DNA of 64,000 nucleotides from Thecaphora thlaspeos (taxonomy: Eukaryota > Basidiomycota > Ustilaginomycetes > Urocystidales > Glomosporiaceae): NCBI GenBank assembly GCA_900291925.1, contig UWYS01000006.1:372001-436000 (forward strand), given 5' to 3'. Below are positions 40,159 to 51,848 of this stretch, piece after piece. The notes below the pieces were generated by a model. That model searched no databases. It saw nothing but the letters and a program-made list of their open reading frames with translations, and was not told the origin of the DNA. Positions within the stretch are counted from its first letter, which is position 1. The number at the start of each line of letters is the position of its first letter. The translations under genes were made by a program, and so were the position numbers.

Positions 40159-43100
40159 TCAGCTGCCGTTCATTCCATCGGTGCCCGAGAACAGGCTGCC
40201 AAAGTTGCTGTCCCACGCATCTCCGCCAAGACCCGTCGAGCCCCCGCCCGTGCCGTCGGTGCTGAGGTCGAAGTCGAAGATGTCGTTCATCGACCCGCCG
40301 AAGCCGAACATCGAGAAGTCGTCGTTTCCGAGGCCGCCGGCACCGTTGCCAGTAGCGTCACCGCTCGGGTTGGAGAGGTCGCCGCCGCCCATCCCCGTCT
40401 TGATGGCGCTGGACGCGTCGGAAGCCATCGAGGCGACCGCTGGCTGGGCCGTAATCGTCGGAACGCCGGGCGGCGGCATGCTCTGCGAGGCGGCTTGCGT
40501 GGCTGGCGCGCCGCTAGACGACGGCGCCGATGCGGCTGCCGCAGGCTGGGACGAGCCTTGCGAGCTTGGAAGGCCGCCCTCCGCCCCTGCCCCATTGCCG
40601 TTGCCGTTGCCCTTCTTGGAGGGCGTCTGCGCCGTGGCTGGGGCCTGTCCGTCCCTTCCGGGTGTTGGTGCGCTCGTGCTCGCGGGCGTCTGCGCCTGCG
40701 CCGGGGTCGAGGCACCGGGTCCGTTGGCGTTTGCCGGGCCGTTGCTGCTCGGAACCGCCGCAGCCGACAGCGTCGGCGTCTTGGTGTTGGCACCCGCCTT
40801 TGTGTTCTGCGCAATCGAGACGCAGCAAAGGAGGGATGGCGATCGAGTAGGGCGATCCGTGTCAACGGATGGAATGCTCAACAATCCGCCAGCGATGGCA
40901 CCCAACACGGTCGGAAGCTCTGTGCTATCGGCACACTGATACTCACCCTCTGTCGAGCGGCCCCCTTTTTGATCTTTTCGGCCGTTCCCATCTTCGGTGT
41001 GTTCGGGACATTGCCAGCGGGTGATCCTGCAACCTGGACATTTTGCTGCTGAGAGGCGTGCTGCTGAAGCGTGCTCGCCTGGGTACGAGGGCTGGGGCTC
41101 GAGATGCTCTGCGGACCCGGTGGACCCATGCCGCCGACGATCTGTGAAGACGCGGTCCGCTGCATGTTGGGCCGCTGCGCCCCAGCGGGCGAAGAGATGG
41201 TCTGGTTGAAGTTGTTCGGACCGCCGTCCTCGGGCCGCCCCTGGCTAGATGGCGGTCTGGCTGGGCCGCTAACCTGCTGCTGCTGCTGCTGTTGGTGCTG
41301 TTGCTGTGAGGAGGACTCGTGGGGTGTGGGTGCGCGGGGGGCCCCGTTGGGCATGCCGCCGGGTCCCATCATGCTCGTCATGAGCCCCGGATCGTGCGTG
41401 GCCATGGCGGGCGTGATACGGCCAGCGGCAGCCTGGGCGTTGGCCATGTGTGCCGCCCTCTGCTGGGGCGTCATGTTGGCTACGTTGTTCGGCATGGGCT
41501 GCGCGCCCGTTGCACCCATCGTCATTGGCGGGCCTCCAGGCCGTCCCTGCATCTGCATCTGCTGTTGCATCTGCTGCTGCATCTGCATCTGCTGCTGCTG
41601 CTGCTGCTGCTGTTGCTGGAGCTGAGACGGCTGCTGCTGGGGCTGTGCACCTGGCTGCTGGGGCTGAGTAGGCTGCTGCTGCTGCTGGGGTGGTGGCGGC
41701 GGCGGTCCACCGGGCTGGGCCTGTGGGGTGTAGTTGGTCTGAGCGCGCAGCAGCGCCTGCAGAGACTGAGCCTTGGCCTGGTAGCTCTGCACGTTGGCGT
41801 AGAAGTCCTGCGCCGAGGCGGGGTTTGAAGCGTTCTGGGCCTTCATCCACTCCTCCCGCATAGCAGCCTGCACGCTCTGGTACTGATTGAAGACGGCCTG
41901 CTGTTGCTGCGGGTTGAGCTGCGGGTGCTGCTGCTGCTGAGACTGCTGCTGGTGGGCATGACCTGGCGGTCCCTGTCCGGGCTGGGGCGGAAGTTGGGTG
42001 GTAGGCAGGACGCCCGGCGCCTGCTCCGGACGGTTAGGATCCGGCTGAGGGCCTGCGATCGGACCCACCGACCTACGACCGTCTGGCACACCTGATGTTC
42101 CGACTTGAGGATGCGCGGGCGAGCCGGCCGCCATCAACCCGCCATTCGGCGGCCTGGCCTGTAGCCCGGCAGGCATTGGCTGCCCCGCACCCACGACACC
42201 CATGGGCGTTGCCCCGCCCTGCCGCTGCTGCTGCATCATCCGATGGAGCGTCTGCTGTTGCTGCAGACGCGCTTGCAACTGCTGCTCCATCTGCTGACTG
42301 TTCATGCCCGGCCGGAGCGCCTGCGGGTTGGCCGCGTTGTGCGGGTTCATCGAGTTGATCAGCGCCATCCGCGTGGCGGGCGTGAGGTTCTTGATCTCGT
42401 GGATGGGGATGTTCTGCCGCTGAGCGGCGGCGATGAGGAGCTGCTGCTGTTGCACCTGCGGCAGTGTGGCGGGATTCCACGTCGCCTGGCCCATCGGATG
42501 ACCGTTGAGTGCGGCGGGGTCGATAGGCACGCCGGCGACCGTGATGGTCGGGAAGCGGCCCGCGTTCTCGGGCGCGTGGTACGCCGCTTCCAGGGCTTCG
42601 CCCTTCCTAGTAGCCTCGACAAGGCGCTGCATCTGTCGAGACTCTTGGTACTCGAAGTAGGCGGTCGCCTCTGTGCTGCCGCGACCGGTGCGGGCTGCAA
42701 AGACGTCCCAGAAGATGGCCCAGTACCTGTTGGAGGCCGAGTCCGCAAGGAGGTTTAAAATCAATCTCATCAGTCGATTGGTCGATTGGCGACGCAAGCG
42801 CGCGAGCGGCGGACACGACGGGGAGGGACGAGGCAATACTCACTCGAAGAGCAGGCCTTGCGGGGTCTTCAGCGGCACCTCGGGAGGCTCAGCCATCCCG
42901 GCCTCGCTCATCAGCGCTTTGGCAGCGCCGCTGAAACCTCTGCGGGACAGATAGTCCCAGACGTACACGTCGAGCCTGCGCATGCAAGGTGAGTGTGGGC
43001 GTAGGAGAGCGCGTTGACAGAGGGTTGGACTGCGGGTCAGCGGATCCGATCGTGCGGCTCGGGCGGGCCGACGTCCGGTGAATCAGCGTTGGACAGGATG

Positions 43101-43983
43101 GGAGGTCACTCACTTGGTCGCCTCCTCGCCCCAGACCCGTCCTTCGGCTCCAGACGTGGCCTGTTCCTTCTTCATCGACGAGCTCTGATTGGCATCGTCC
43201 GGCCGCGACCGCTTGTTCCCGTCGCCTTCGGGACTGTTGCTCGCGTTTCTCTTGCGCATGCCGATGCTAGCGCTCGCTCCGAGGTTACCAGTACTGGCCT
43301 TCTGGTTGACACCGCCGGTCGCAGGAAGGCTTGAGGCCGCCTGTGTAGGGTTGCCAAACGCCTGTGGGGCGCCGTAAGGCTGCGGCGGGTAGACGGTCGC
43401 ACCTATGTGATTCTGCTGATGCTGATGCTGATGCTGATGCTGCTGCTGCGGCTGACCATTGTACATGTTGAGCATTTGCCCTTGGGGCTGAGGTGCCTGC
43501 TGAAATGGTGGCTTGCTGGGACCTGCTAAGTTGCCCGATGACATTTGCTGTCCGTGCGCGAGATGCGCGTTTCAGTAGAGCATACAGCGCAAAGGCGGTC
43601 AGCACGGAGAGCGATGAGCGTCTTCCCCGGCCAAGAGAAAGGGAAAGAAAGACCCATGGAGAGACAGAGAGAAGACTATGACGGCCTTCGGCACTTACGT
43701 TGTTGAAGCCGGAAGGCCAACCCCATGCGTTGACTTGACCCCTTGGAGTGTTGGGAGACTGTTCAGCGCCAATGGGTGCGGGCGAGTTGGCAGCGAGGTG
43801 CTGATGCTGCGGCTGCTGGTGCTGTTGATGCGGCTGAGGATGTTGCAGCTGTGGTAGGTGCTGGTGCGGGTGCTGGTGCGGGTGCTGATGCTGCTGCTGT
43901 ATCTGTGCCTGATGTTGGTGCGGCTGCTGGTGGTTGACTAGAAAGTTCGACGTCTGCGATGCTATCGTTGCTGGACCGCTCAT
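40159..43983 (-). CDS. LisH/LUFS-domain transcriptional regulator (Flo8/SomA/SSDP type)
   Basis: Five exons, 43699-43983, 43114-43547, 42844-42975, 40947-42726 and 40159-40806, sum to 1092 residues. The LUFS domain is assembled across introns 2-4: KLDVYVWDYLSRRGFSGAAK (LisH), then EPPEVPLKTPQGLLFE joined to YWAIFWDVFAARTGRGS. This is the signature shared by LEUNIG, Flo8 and single-stranded-DNA-binding SSDP proteins. In fungi such proteins (Flo8, Som1/SomA) act below cAMP/PKA to control filamentation, adhesion and virulence. N-terminal 95 residues are His/Gln-rich. A basic RKRNASNSPEGDGNKRSR stretch may be a nuclear signal. The middle is long poly-Q; the C-terminus has an acidic aromatic patch (DDFSMFGFGGSMNDIFDF) suited to activation. 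Role here is inferred from the family. Confidence 0.88.
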
Positions 43984-44388
43984 ACCGTAGAGCGGCTACC
44001 TGCACAATTGCCTCTTTACGCTTGGGCGAGATGCGGACACGATGAGACGAGCGCGGCAGGGAAGGGGCGCAGGGACGGCCGAGCTAAGATTCTGTCGGCA
44101 GCAATTTCTACTGGGGCAGCGGGTGTGTTCTTGGTGGGGGAAGAGGTTTTAGTGGCGACCGGGGTTTTTTTTTGTCGAGGCGATGGTGATGGAGCGAATC
44201 CCAGTCGCGGAAGTAGACCTCGTACGAGAGGCGTTGGCGACGGCGAGAGACAAGACGCGGAGGTGGCAGTAAGACACGAAGCGCCTATGTGCCACAAGCA
44301 GCGCGCAAGAGCAACGACGGTAGACAAAGAGTCAGGCTGGTACGAGATAGGGCTAGTTCGACGTGTCGAAGCGGCTGGAGGACTAAAA

Positions 44389-44480
44389 GCAGCAGCAGCA
44401 GCAGCAGCAGTGGCAGCAGCAGTGGCAGCAGCGGCAGCAGCGGCAGCGGCAGCAACGGCGGCGGCAGCAACGGCGGCGGC
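44389..44480. repeat. interrupted (GCA)n/(GGC)n trinucleotide tract
   Basis: AGC/GCA units interrupted by TGG and CGG, upstream of the LUFS gene start, on non-coding sequence. Confidence 0.8.
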
Positions 44481-44827
44481 GGCGGGTATAAGGCGGGTCG
44501 GTGCGAGTGATGCTGGAAAGGGAGGTGGGCGGGATGCTTACGTTGACGGCAAGTCGAGGACGTAAAGGCAGAATGGAGATGGAGAAGATGATGGAGCAGG
44601 ATGAGGAGGTCGAAGGCAACGACGACGAGGACGAGGCGCGGTGGTAAGGTAGGGATGATGGAGCGAGGGGGCGAGCGAAGGGACCAGTGAAAAGCGAGGG
44701 GGATGGATGGGGCGGGTCGGAAGCGTGAAGGGACGAGGGACGAATGGACAGGTGACGACGGCGGATGAGCAGGTCGAGAGGGGGAGGGAGGAGGGGCGGG
44801 TCAGGTCTTCGCTCGCTGCGTTGGATC

Positions 44828-44871
44828 GAGAGAGGGAGGGAGAGAGGGAGGGAGAGAGGGAGGGAGAGAGG
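44828..44871. repeat. 12-bp purine tandem repeat
   Basis: The unit GAGAGGGAGGGA occurs between three and four times in a pure purine strand; such tracts can adopt triplex structure. Confidence 0.8.
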
Positions 44872-45182
44872 GATGAAGCATCGCGAAACCCAACAGGACG
44901 GCCCTGGCGACTACCACTCTGTAGCTACGTGCACCGACCCCCCTCACCACACGCTCGCCGTTCCGAGGCCACCGGGCGGGGCCGCTGTGCTACCCCGTCC
45001 TCCTGAAGCACGCCCGCACGGAAGAGCCTACCGCGCATAGAGGACAGAGAGTCAGAGCGCTGTCTAACTTAAGTAAAATGTCGAATTCAACGACGCTTCT
45101 CCCGACTTTAAAGTCGTGCATTTGAATCGCCTCGAATCAATTCGAAACCTTCAGCTGGGCGCCGACCCGCTTCCTCACCAGA

Positions 45183-45238
45183 AGAGGCAGGGCGCAGAGG
45201 CAGGGCGCAGAGGCAGGGCGCAGAGGCAGGGCGCAGAG
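45183..45238. repeat. 13-bp tandem repeat, four copies
   Basis: The unit AGAGGCAGGGCGC is repeated head to tail four times, then degenerates. Confidence 0.85.
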
Positions 45239-45787
45239 GGAGCCAGAGGGTGGCAGAGAGAAGGACGAGAGAGAACGGCGCGCTCACATCTAGTTTGCTG
45301 CCTCTTTGTCGTGCGGCCTTGGCCAGATCCTCGCTTTCCCCCACCTCGCCGCTCGCAAAGACTTGTGAGCCGTACGAGCTCATGCAGAGGTGGGTGTATG
45401 TATGCTACCGTATGCCGGGCGCTGTCAGCGAAAGTCTCGTCGCGTTCGCCACAGCGACCGCCGTACGTCAGACGTCGCCGCGCTCGCTCGCCCTGCGCCC
45501 GAAGCCTCCACATTTGCGCGGCGGCCAAAAGACGAAGAACGAAAGCAGCCGCGTCGCTGTGTTGTTCTTCACCCGTCCTTCGGCTTCCTTCTTTTCTTCC
45601 TTGACCTACAACACAACCACCCTCTCGACCCCTACAAGCTGGCATTCTCAAAGCATCGTGCAGTCCTCTTGAGGTGTCGACTCCGCCTTGTGTGTCTATC
45701 TTCACTCCTCTGCCCCGGCGAACGTACGGCGTGCCGCAGGTCCCTGGCGGGGATGCACCCTCGTCGCACCCTAGATAGCAATGAGAG

Positions 45788-48083
45788 ATGACACTCATCA
45801 CTCTGATCCTGAAGGTCGTCATGTGAGTGCAACCGCCTGAACATCTTATCGAGACGGTCTTGGCGGTGGCAGCCGATGTTTAAACCGAGCTGATGTCGCT
45901 GCGTCCCCTTTCTTGCTGCTCCAATGTTCGTCCGCACACGCAGTCTCGTCCTCGGTCTTCGTGACACTTTTGGCGCGCTCAGAACGGCCGATCTGGCAGA
46001 CCTTGGGAGGAGCTCGAAGCCGGTGAAGCGGGCAGTCCGCCTCCAAGATGCTCCTTGCCGCACGGTGCAGAGGGAGGTCATCAATAGACAGAGGATCGGA
46101 TCGCCAGGTCGCAGGGCCGAGGTGCGCAGTGCGCTGACCGTCATACTGGTCTGGGTGAGTACGATCCATCAGATATGACTGGGCGAGGAGGCGACACGCA
46201 AGTGACGTGGCTACCGCTTGCTGATAAACCCCTTCTTTCACCCTCATCAGAATATCTGCGTCATGCTCGAGCCCTTTTGCGACAAGACGCTGTCCTGGAT
46301 CCTCCCATTCTACGATTCGATCAAGACTCTCTTCCTGATGTGGTTTCTCGTCACGCGCAGCCTTGTGAGCACGCCCATATTGAACGCATGCCGCCCTGTC
46401 TCGTCGTGGACCGCCGCTGACTTTACCTGAAATCTCGCTTCTCAGGGCTCGCATATGCTCTTTCATCGCTTTGTCGTCCCGTTCGTTTCACCCTACGAGG
46501 GTATCATCGACGCCGTCATCCATGCCGTCGCCGGACTGCTCCCGCTCGCAAACGGCCTCACGAAGCGACTGCCCAGGCATATAGGCGTCATTCTATCCGT
46601 GCTCCCGCGACTTGGCTCTCAAAAGGATCACAGTACGATCCCGACCGCCCCGCTCGAGGTCGAGCCGTCACGGAGTATGACCTTTGAGAGACGCTCTGCC
46701 GCAAGTCACAATCTTGCCCGTGTCGCCGCAGCGCTGGAGCCTCTTGAAACACAGCCGACCGATTGTCTCGCTCCACCACGCATCGACGTCCGACAGCCTC
46801 TCAGCGCTCTCCAGAAGGGAAGAGAAGTCACTCAGAGGCAGGAGCAGCAGCAACAGCAGCGGCGGCAGGCGAAGCCCGGCGCTTCGTCGCGGGCTGAACT
46901 GGGTGCGAACAGCAAAGAGACCGCTGAGGAGACGGTTGCGATACCAATGATGCGCCGGCAGCTACAGCTTGATGCGTCGAGGCTGCTCTCCCCTGGGGCC
47001 GCGGTAGGCCAACTGGCGCAGCCGTCTGAGACGCTGACCGAACCCAGGCCGCTGCGCAACTTTGCCTTTATCCCGACAAAGGCAAAGTCGGAACCTGCCA
47101 TCGGTCCGGAGAGCTTCCTCTCGCCGCCTCCGAAGCTGCCGGGTCATTTCAATTTTGCCTTCATACCTCCTTCTCAGAAGACAGAACAAGGTGTTGGTCG
47201 AGCGGACGGCGAGTCGCGAGCCGCCCCTGAGGCTGCTGCCCCGCGCGTGGGCCAAGACGACCGCGACACAGTCGACGGAAATACTACAGTAGCAGCCGCG
47301 GTAGCTGTGGCAACTTCAACACCATTGTCATCAGACGCAGTCCGCGAAACGGGCTCTACGACAGCCAAGCCGGCCAGGACCCGGAACCGTGCACTGGACG
47401 GTAACCTGATCGTCGCCCCGCCAACCCGGCGAGCGCGCCTGGAGCCGCTGGTGAGACCATTGAGCCCTAAGGGCCGCTCGGTACGGACGCCGCGATCCGC
47501 ACAAGATATCGACAGCCAGACGGCTGCCTCTGCCGAGCTTCCTGCTCCGAGGCCCGTTCCACGAGCACGGCGAGTAAATCGACCAGATACTGCGTCGACC
47601 GGCGATCGCGAACAAGGCCAAATCCCCGCATCGGCGCCGTCGGTCCCGAAAGAGGCATCGGCGGGCAAGACGGCTAAGGGCGCAGTCAGCCTTGCCGGGA
47701 CGAAGAGAAGGCTGGCGGAGGAGCGAGAAGAGAAAGAGTCGGAAGAGTCTACCGGAGCTGTAGCTGTTTCATCGACGGGTAGGAGGGTGAACGCTTCGCC
47801 AAGAAAGAAGGCGCGGCTGGTGCCAGGCGCAGCGCGATCCCTTGCAGCACCCTCCACGGGCGTCAGGAGGCCGGTCTCGACGGCCAGCAGCACCGCCAGC
47901 TCCGCGCGAAGCAGGTCGAAAAGCAGTGCGAATGGCGGGGCAGGCGCTTCAATGCCCTTGGCAGCAGTCGCCGTGCGTTCCGGCGCCAAAGATGTCGAAG
48001 CGAGGAAGCCGGCGACAAGGGTGACGAGGTCTCGGGCGAAGGCGGCCACCACCTCTACCACGGTGACGGGCTCCTCGAAGTGA
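45788..48083 (+). CDS. REEP/HVA22 (TB2/DP1) family ER membrane protein with long disordered tail
   Basis: Exons 45788-45822, 45943-46153, 46251-46364 and 46446-48083 give 665 residues. The N-terminal 200 residues hold the reticulon-like hairpins: MTLITLILKVVILVLG, then after a polar insert LTVILVWNICVMLEPFCDKTLSWILPFYDSIKTLFLMWFL (read across introns 2 and 3) and the classic SHMLFHRFVVPFVSPYEG motif. REEP proteins bend ER tubules; fungal members also serve ER-phagy. A hydrophilic insert of about 60 residues (RSSKPVKRAVRLQD...) follows the first hairpin, which is unusual. The remaining 450 residues are basic and disordered and contain the twice-repeated NFAFIP motif (about 47058 and 47152), then many K/R/S-rich patches ending near TRSRAKAATT. 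Confidence 0.82.
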
Positions 48084-48407
48084 GCGGGTGGGATAAGCGT
48101 CGGCAGGCGTCGAGCTGGCGCGGTTACGGCCGAGAGCGGAGCGAGGAAGCGCGGAGCTTTAGGCTGATTGGCGGGGTGGCAGGGAAAAAAAAAAGGGGGA
48201 AAAATCCAAAAGAGAGCGCGAAGAAGAGAAAAAAGAAGAGATCGGCCCCTTTTCGGCTCTGCGTCGTTCGCTCTGATATACCACCACACCCCCTCTCGAC
48301 CTCAACCCCCCCTTCCTCCCTTCTTCCCTATCCAGTGTGGCACCGCCACTCTTGTGGATGGAGGGCTCTAGTCTGGCTCCTCTTTAGCTTGAGCCGCCGC
48401 CGCCGCC
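48084..48407. promoter_or_regulatory. spacer between REEP gene and RIX7
   Basis: About 320 bases between tandem plus-strand genes. It holds the REEP 3' end, a purine-rich A/G tract (48180-48240) and a C/T tract just before the RIX7 start, a typical fungal promoter look. Confidence 0.5.
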
Positions 48408-51296
48408 ATGAACCGCTCCATCACAGGGGCGTGGGCCTCGCAGTGGACCAGGATCTCGCTCAACAGCCCACTGCCTACCTCACCCGCCGCTGGTCCTTCT
48501 TCGGCCTCTGCCTCGACGCCACCACCGCAGGCACCACCTCCCGCGGGCTCTACTGCCGCCGCGGCCCTCGCAAAACAGGAGGAGGATGCCCGGCAACGGC
48601 AGCAGCAAGGCGAACAGGCTGGCGCCGAGCTCGTTGCGGATGGCGCCGCTACAGGTGCCTCGACGCCGCGCACACGGCAGAGCTCCCCTCAGGCCTCGCG
48701 ATCCGGATCTCTTGTCGCCTCGACGAAGCGGAAGTCAAGATCATCTCGCGTCGACGCTGGATCAGGCTCTGCCGGCCCTTCTTTTATCAAGCGGGCCAAA
48801 GGCCTCGCCAAGGGCCCAACGGCGGAGAAGTACACCCCTCCGGCGACCAGGCTCTCGGACCTCGGCGGCATCTCTTCCGCCATCGAGAAGGTGCTGGAGT
48901 TGATCGCCATGCCGCTGTGTCACCCGGAGATTTACGCACACACCGGGGTCAAGCCTCCACGGGGTGTGCTGCTGCACGGCCCGCCGGGCTGCGGCAAGAC
49001 GATGCTGGCCGGAGCGCTGGCCGGCGAGCTCAACGTCCCCTTCCTTTCGATCTCGGCGCCTTCGATCGTCTCGGGCACGTCGGGAGAGTCGGAAAAGACG
49101 CTCAGGGACACGTTCGACGAAGCTGCCTCAATCGCACCCTGCATCCTCTTCATCGACGAGATTGACGCCATCACGCCGAAGCGCGAGACAGCGCAAAGAG
49201 AGATGGAGCGACGCATCGTAGCCCAGCTGCTGACTTCGCTCGACGACCTCTCGTGGGACAAGACTGACGGCAAGCCGGTCATGATCATCGGCGCGACTAA
49301 CCGACCCGACTCGCTCGACCCTGCGCTGCGGCGTGCCGGACGCTTCGATCACGAGATCGCGCTTGGTGTGCCAGACGAAGATGGCAGAGAACAGTGAGTC
49401 TTTCCGCCCGTGACCGAGAACACTCCAGCAACGGGTGTGAAGCCTCTTTGGTAAAGATTTAAAAACGCATTATCCGCTAGCGGTCCTAGACCGTGCTGTG
49501 CGGGAGGCCTTCGGGCACCCATTCAAGTCCATGAACCTTCAGTGTTCTCCACCCGCTGCTTCAGACACGCTGAGCCGTTAGTCGCGACTTTCGCAAGCTA
49601 ATCCTGATGTCATGTCGTGTCTCGGTCTGGCTTTAGAATCCTGCGGGTGCTGGCGAGCAAGCTCCGCCTCGCAGGCAACTTCGACTACCGGGCGCTAGCA
49701 AAAGCCACGCCGGGCTTCGTCGGTGCCGATCTGACCGCCCTTACAAGTGCGGCCGGCATCATCGCCGTGAAGCGCATCTTCCGGCAGCTGGGCGTCAGCG
49801 ATGCACTTGCGATCGGCGGCAACGATGATCAGGCTGCGGTCCAGGCGGTCGTCCCGACCGACAAGCAAGACGAGGCCGCATCAGCGGACGTAGAGATGGA
49901 CTCGGCAGATCCAGAAGCAGCAACAATACAGCCGCAAGCAGCAGAGGAGCTACAGCAGCAGCCGCCACCGTCGCAGCCGCCAACGCAAGCCGAGGGCAGC
50001 ACGGCTCCGCTTGCTGTCCCTGCAGCATCGGACGTCGCGAGCAAGAGCGTGACGGTGTCTTCCGGCGTCCAGCCCGCCAGCAGCTTCTTCGACGCTTTGC
50101 CGGAAGCGCTGCGTGCCTCGTCGATAGCAACATTCCTCCGCACGCACCCTTTGCCCCTCACCGCTACGGAGCTCGAGCCGCTGTCCCTCTCGAACGAAGA
50201 CTTCGTCGAGGCGCTGCCATCCGTGCAGCCTTCGTCCAAGCGCGAGGGCTTCGCGACGGTCCCAGACATCTCGTGGGCCGACGTCGGCGCGCTGCATGGG
50301 ACGCGTGAGGAGCTTTCGATGGCGATTGTTCAGCCGATCCGACGCCCCGAGCTCTTCCGAGCGGTCGGTGTCAGCGCGAGTTCGGGTGTGCTGCTGTGGG
50401 GTCCGCCAGGTTGCGGCAAGACGCTGCTGGCCAAGGCGGTGGCCAACGAGTCGCGCGCCAACTTTATCAGCGTCAAAGGGCCCGAGCTGCTCAATAAGTA
50501 CGTCGGCGAGAGTGAAAGGGCGGTGCGCCAGGTGTTTGTACGAGCGCGTACGTCATCGCCGTGCGTCATCTTCTTTGACGAGCTCGATGCGCTGGTGCCA
50601 CGCCGCGACGATGCGCTCTCGGAGTCTTCATCGCGCGTCGTCAATACTCTGCTCACCGAGCTCGACGGCCTCGAGTCGCGCGTGCAGACCTACGTCATCG
50701 CCGCCACCAATCGACCGGACATGATCGATCCGGCCATGTGTCGACCGGGACGACTGGATAAGCTCCTCTACGTCGACCTACCCTCGGCGACGGAGCGCGT
50801 CGAGATCCTCAAGACGTTGACCAAGAAGTCACCGCTCGCCGACGCCACCAACAGCTCGAACGCACGCGACCCGGTCGACCTACGTTACATCGGCGAAGAC
50901 AGGCGCGCCGACGGCTTCAGCGGAGCCGACCTTGCCGCGCTGACGCGCGAGGCGGCGGTGACAGCGCTGCGGGAGACGATCAAGTTCTCGATGTCCATCG
51001 ACACCGAACCGGCACGTCTACCTTCGTCGTCGTCGTTGCGCGCTTCGGCCGACAATGTAGCCAAAGTGCTGATCACGCAGCGACACTTTGACCTTGCGCT
51101 CGACAAGGTGCAGCCGAGCGTGAGCGTGGCGCAGCGGAGGAAGTACGCCAACCTCCGCAGCAGGCTCAACGGTCTGCCGACCGGTTCGGCGACGGCAAAG
51201 GAGGGAGAGGCGAGGATCGCAGAAGTCCCCTTGTCAGAAGGCGGGGCGGGAGGCGCGGGCGAATCGGATGCGTCAGCGGCGGTTCCCTCTCTCTAG
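48408..51296 (+). CDS. RIX7: AAA-ATPase RIX7 / NVL (60S ribosome biogenesis)
   Basis: Double-ring AAA ATPase that strips assembly factors from pre-60S particles in the nucleolus. Exons 48408-49393 and 49637-51296 (GTGAGT donor; acceptor CTTTAG) give 881 residues (yeast Rix7 is 837). A disordered N-terminus includes a basic TKRKSRSSR nuclear-signal-like patch. First [20 protein letters not shown], Walker [10 protein letters not shown], Walker [32 protein letters not shown]. The splice restores [15 protein letters not shown] disordered Q/P-rich linker follows. Second [19 protein letters not shown], Walker [34 protein letters not shown], Walker [35 protein letters not shown]. The pore-loop and arginine-finger regions look intact. 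The N-terminus is shorter than the usual NVL/Rix7 head, so an upstream exon cannot be excluded. Confidence 0.95.
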
Positions 51297-51435
51297 ATTC
51301 CTCGCCACACTCGAGCGTGCCGCAGGTGACGTGGAACGTCTCTTGTACTTGTATCTCTTTTGTTGGAGTAGGGTTTCCCATTTTTTAAAGCATACGAGCA
51401 GTTCTTACCATGGCCCTTGTCCGTCGTTTGGTCTC

Positions 51436-51804
51436 TCATTTGTTTGTCCGTCTGTCAGTCCGAGATGCAACCTGCTCCTCATCCTCTTCATCGTCATCTA
51501 TGAGTTTAAAAGGTTGCACCGATGCACCTCTCTTTTTCCTGACCTCTCCTTCTTTCGGCAGTAGAGACTGCTGCGAGTCGACCTCCTGTTCGTCGATCGG
51601 TGTCTGAAAGTCTCTCTGTTCGTCATCGTCGAGTTCGTCGCGGTCTGCATCGAATTCGACGACAAAGTCTCTCCCTCGATCCGAGTGTTCTTCGGATTGG
51701 GTCATCGAGTCGAGGATCTTCTGCGTTTCCTTCCACACCAGCCTGAACGATTCGTCGGTACACGCGAGAGAGATAGATGTCGGTAAGTCTTGTATGTGTG
51801 GACG

Positions 51805-51848
<44 letters not shown>

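Larger units (their letters stand above)
43984..45787. promoter_or_regulatory. divergent promoter region LUFS gene / REEP gene
   Basis: About 1.8 kb between divergent starts. It contains a GCA/GGC trinucleotide tract at 44389-44480, a GAGAGGGAGGGA tandem repeat at 44828-44871 and a 13-bp tandem repeat at 45183-45238. No additional gene is supported. Long upstream regions are usual for Flo8-type regulators. Confidence 0.5.
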
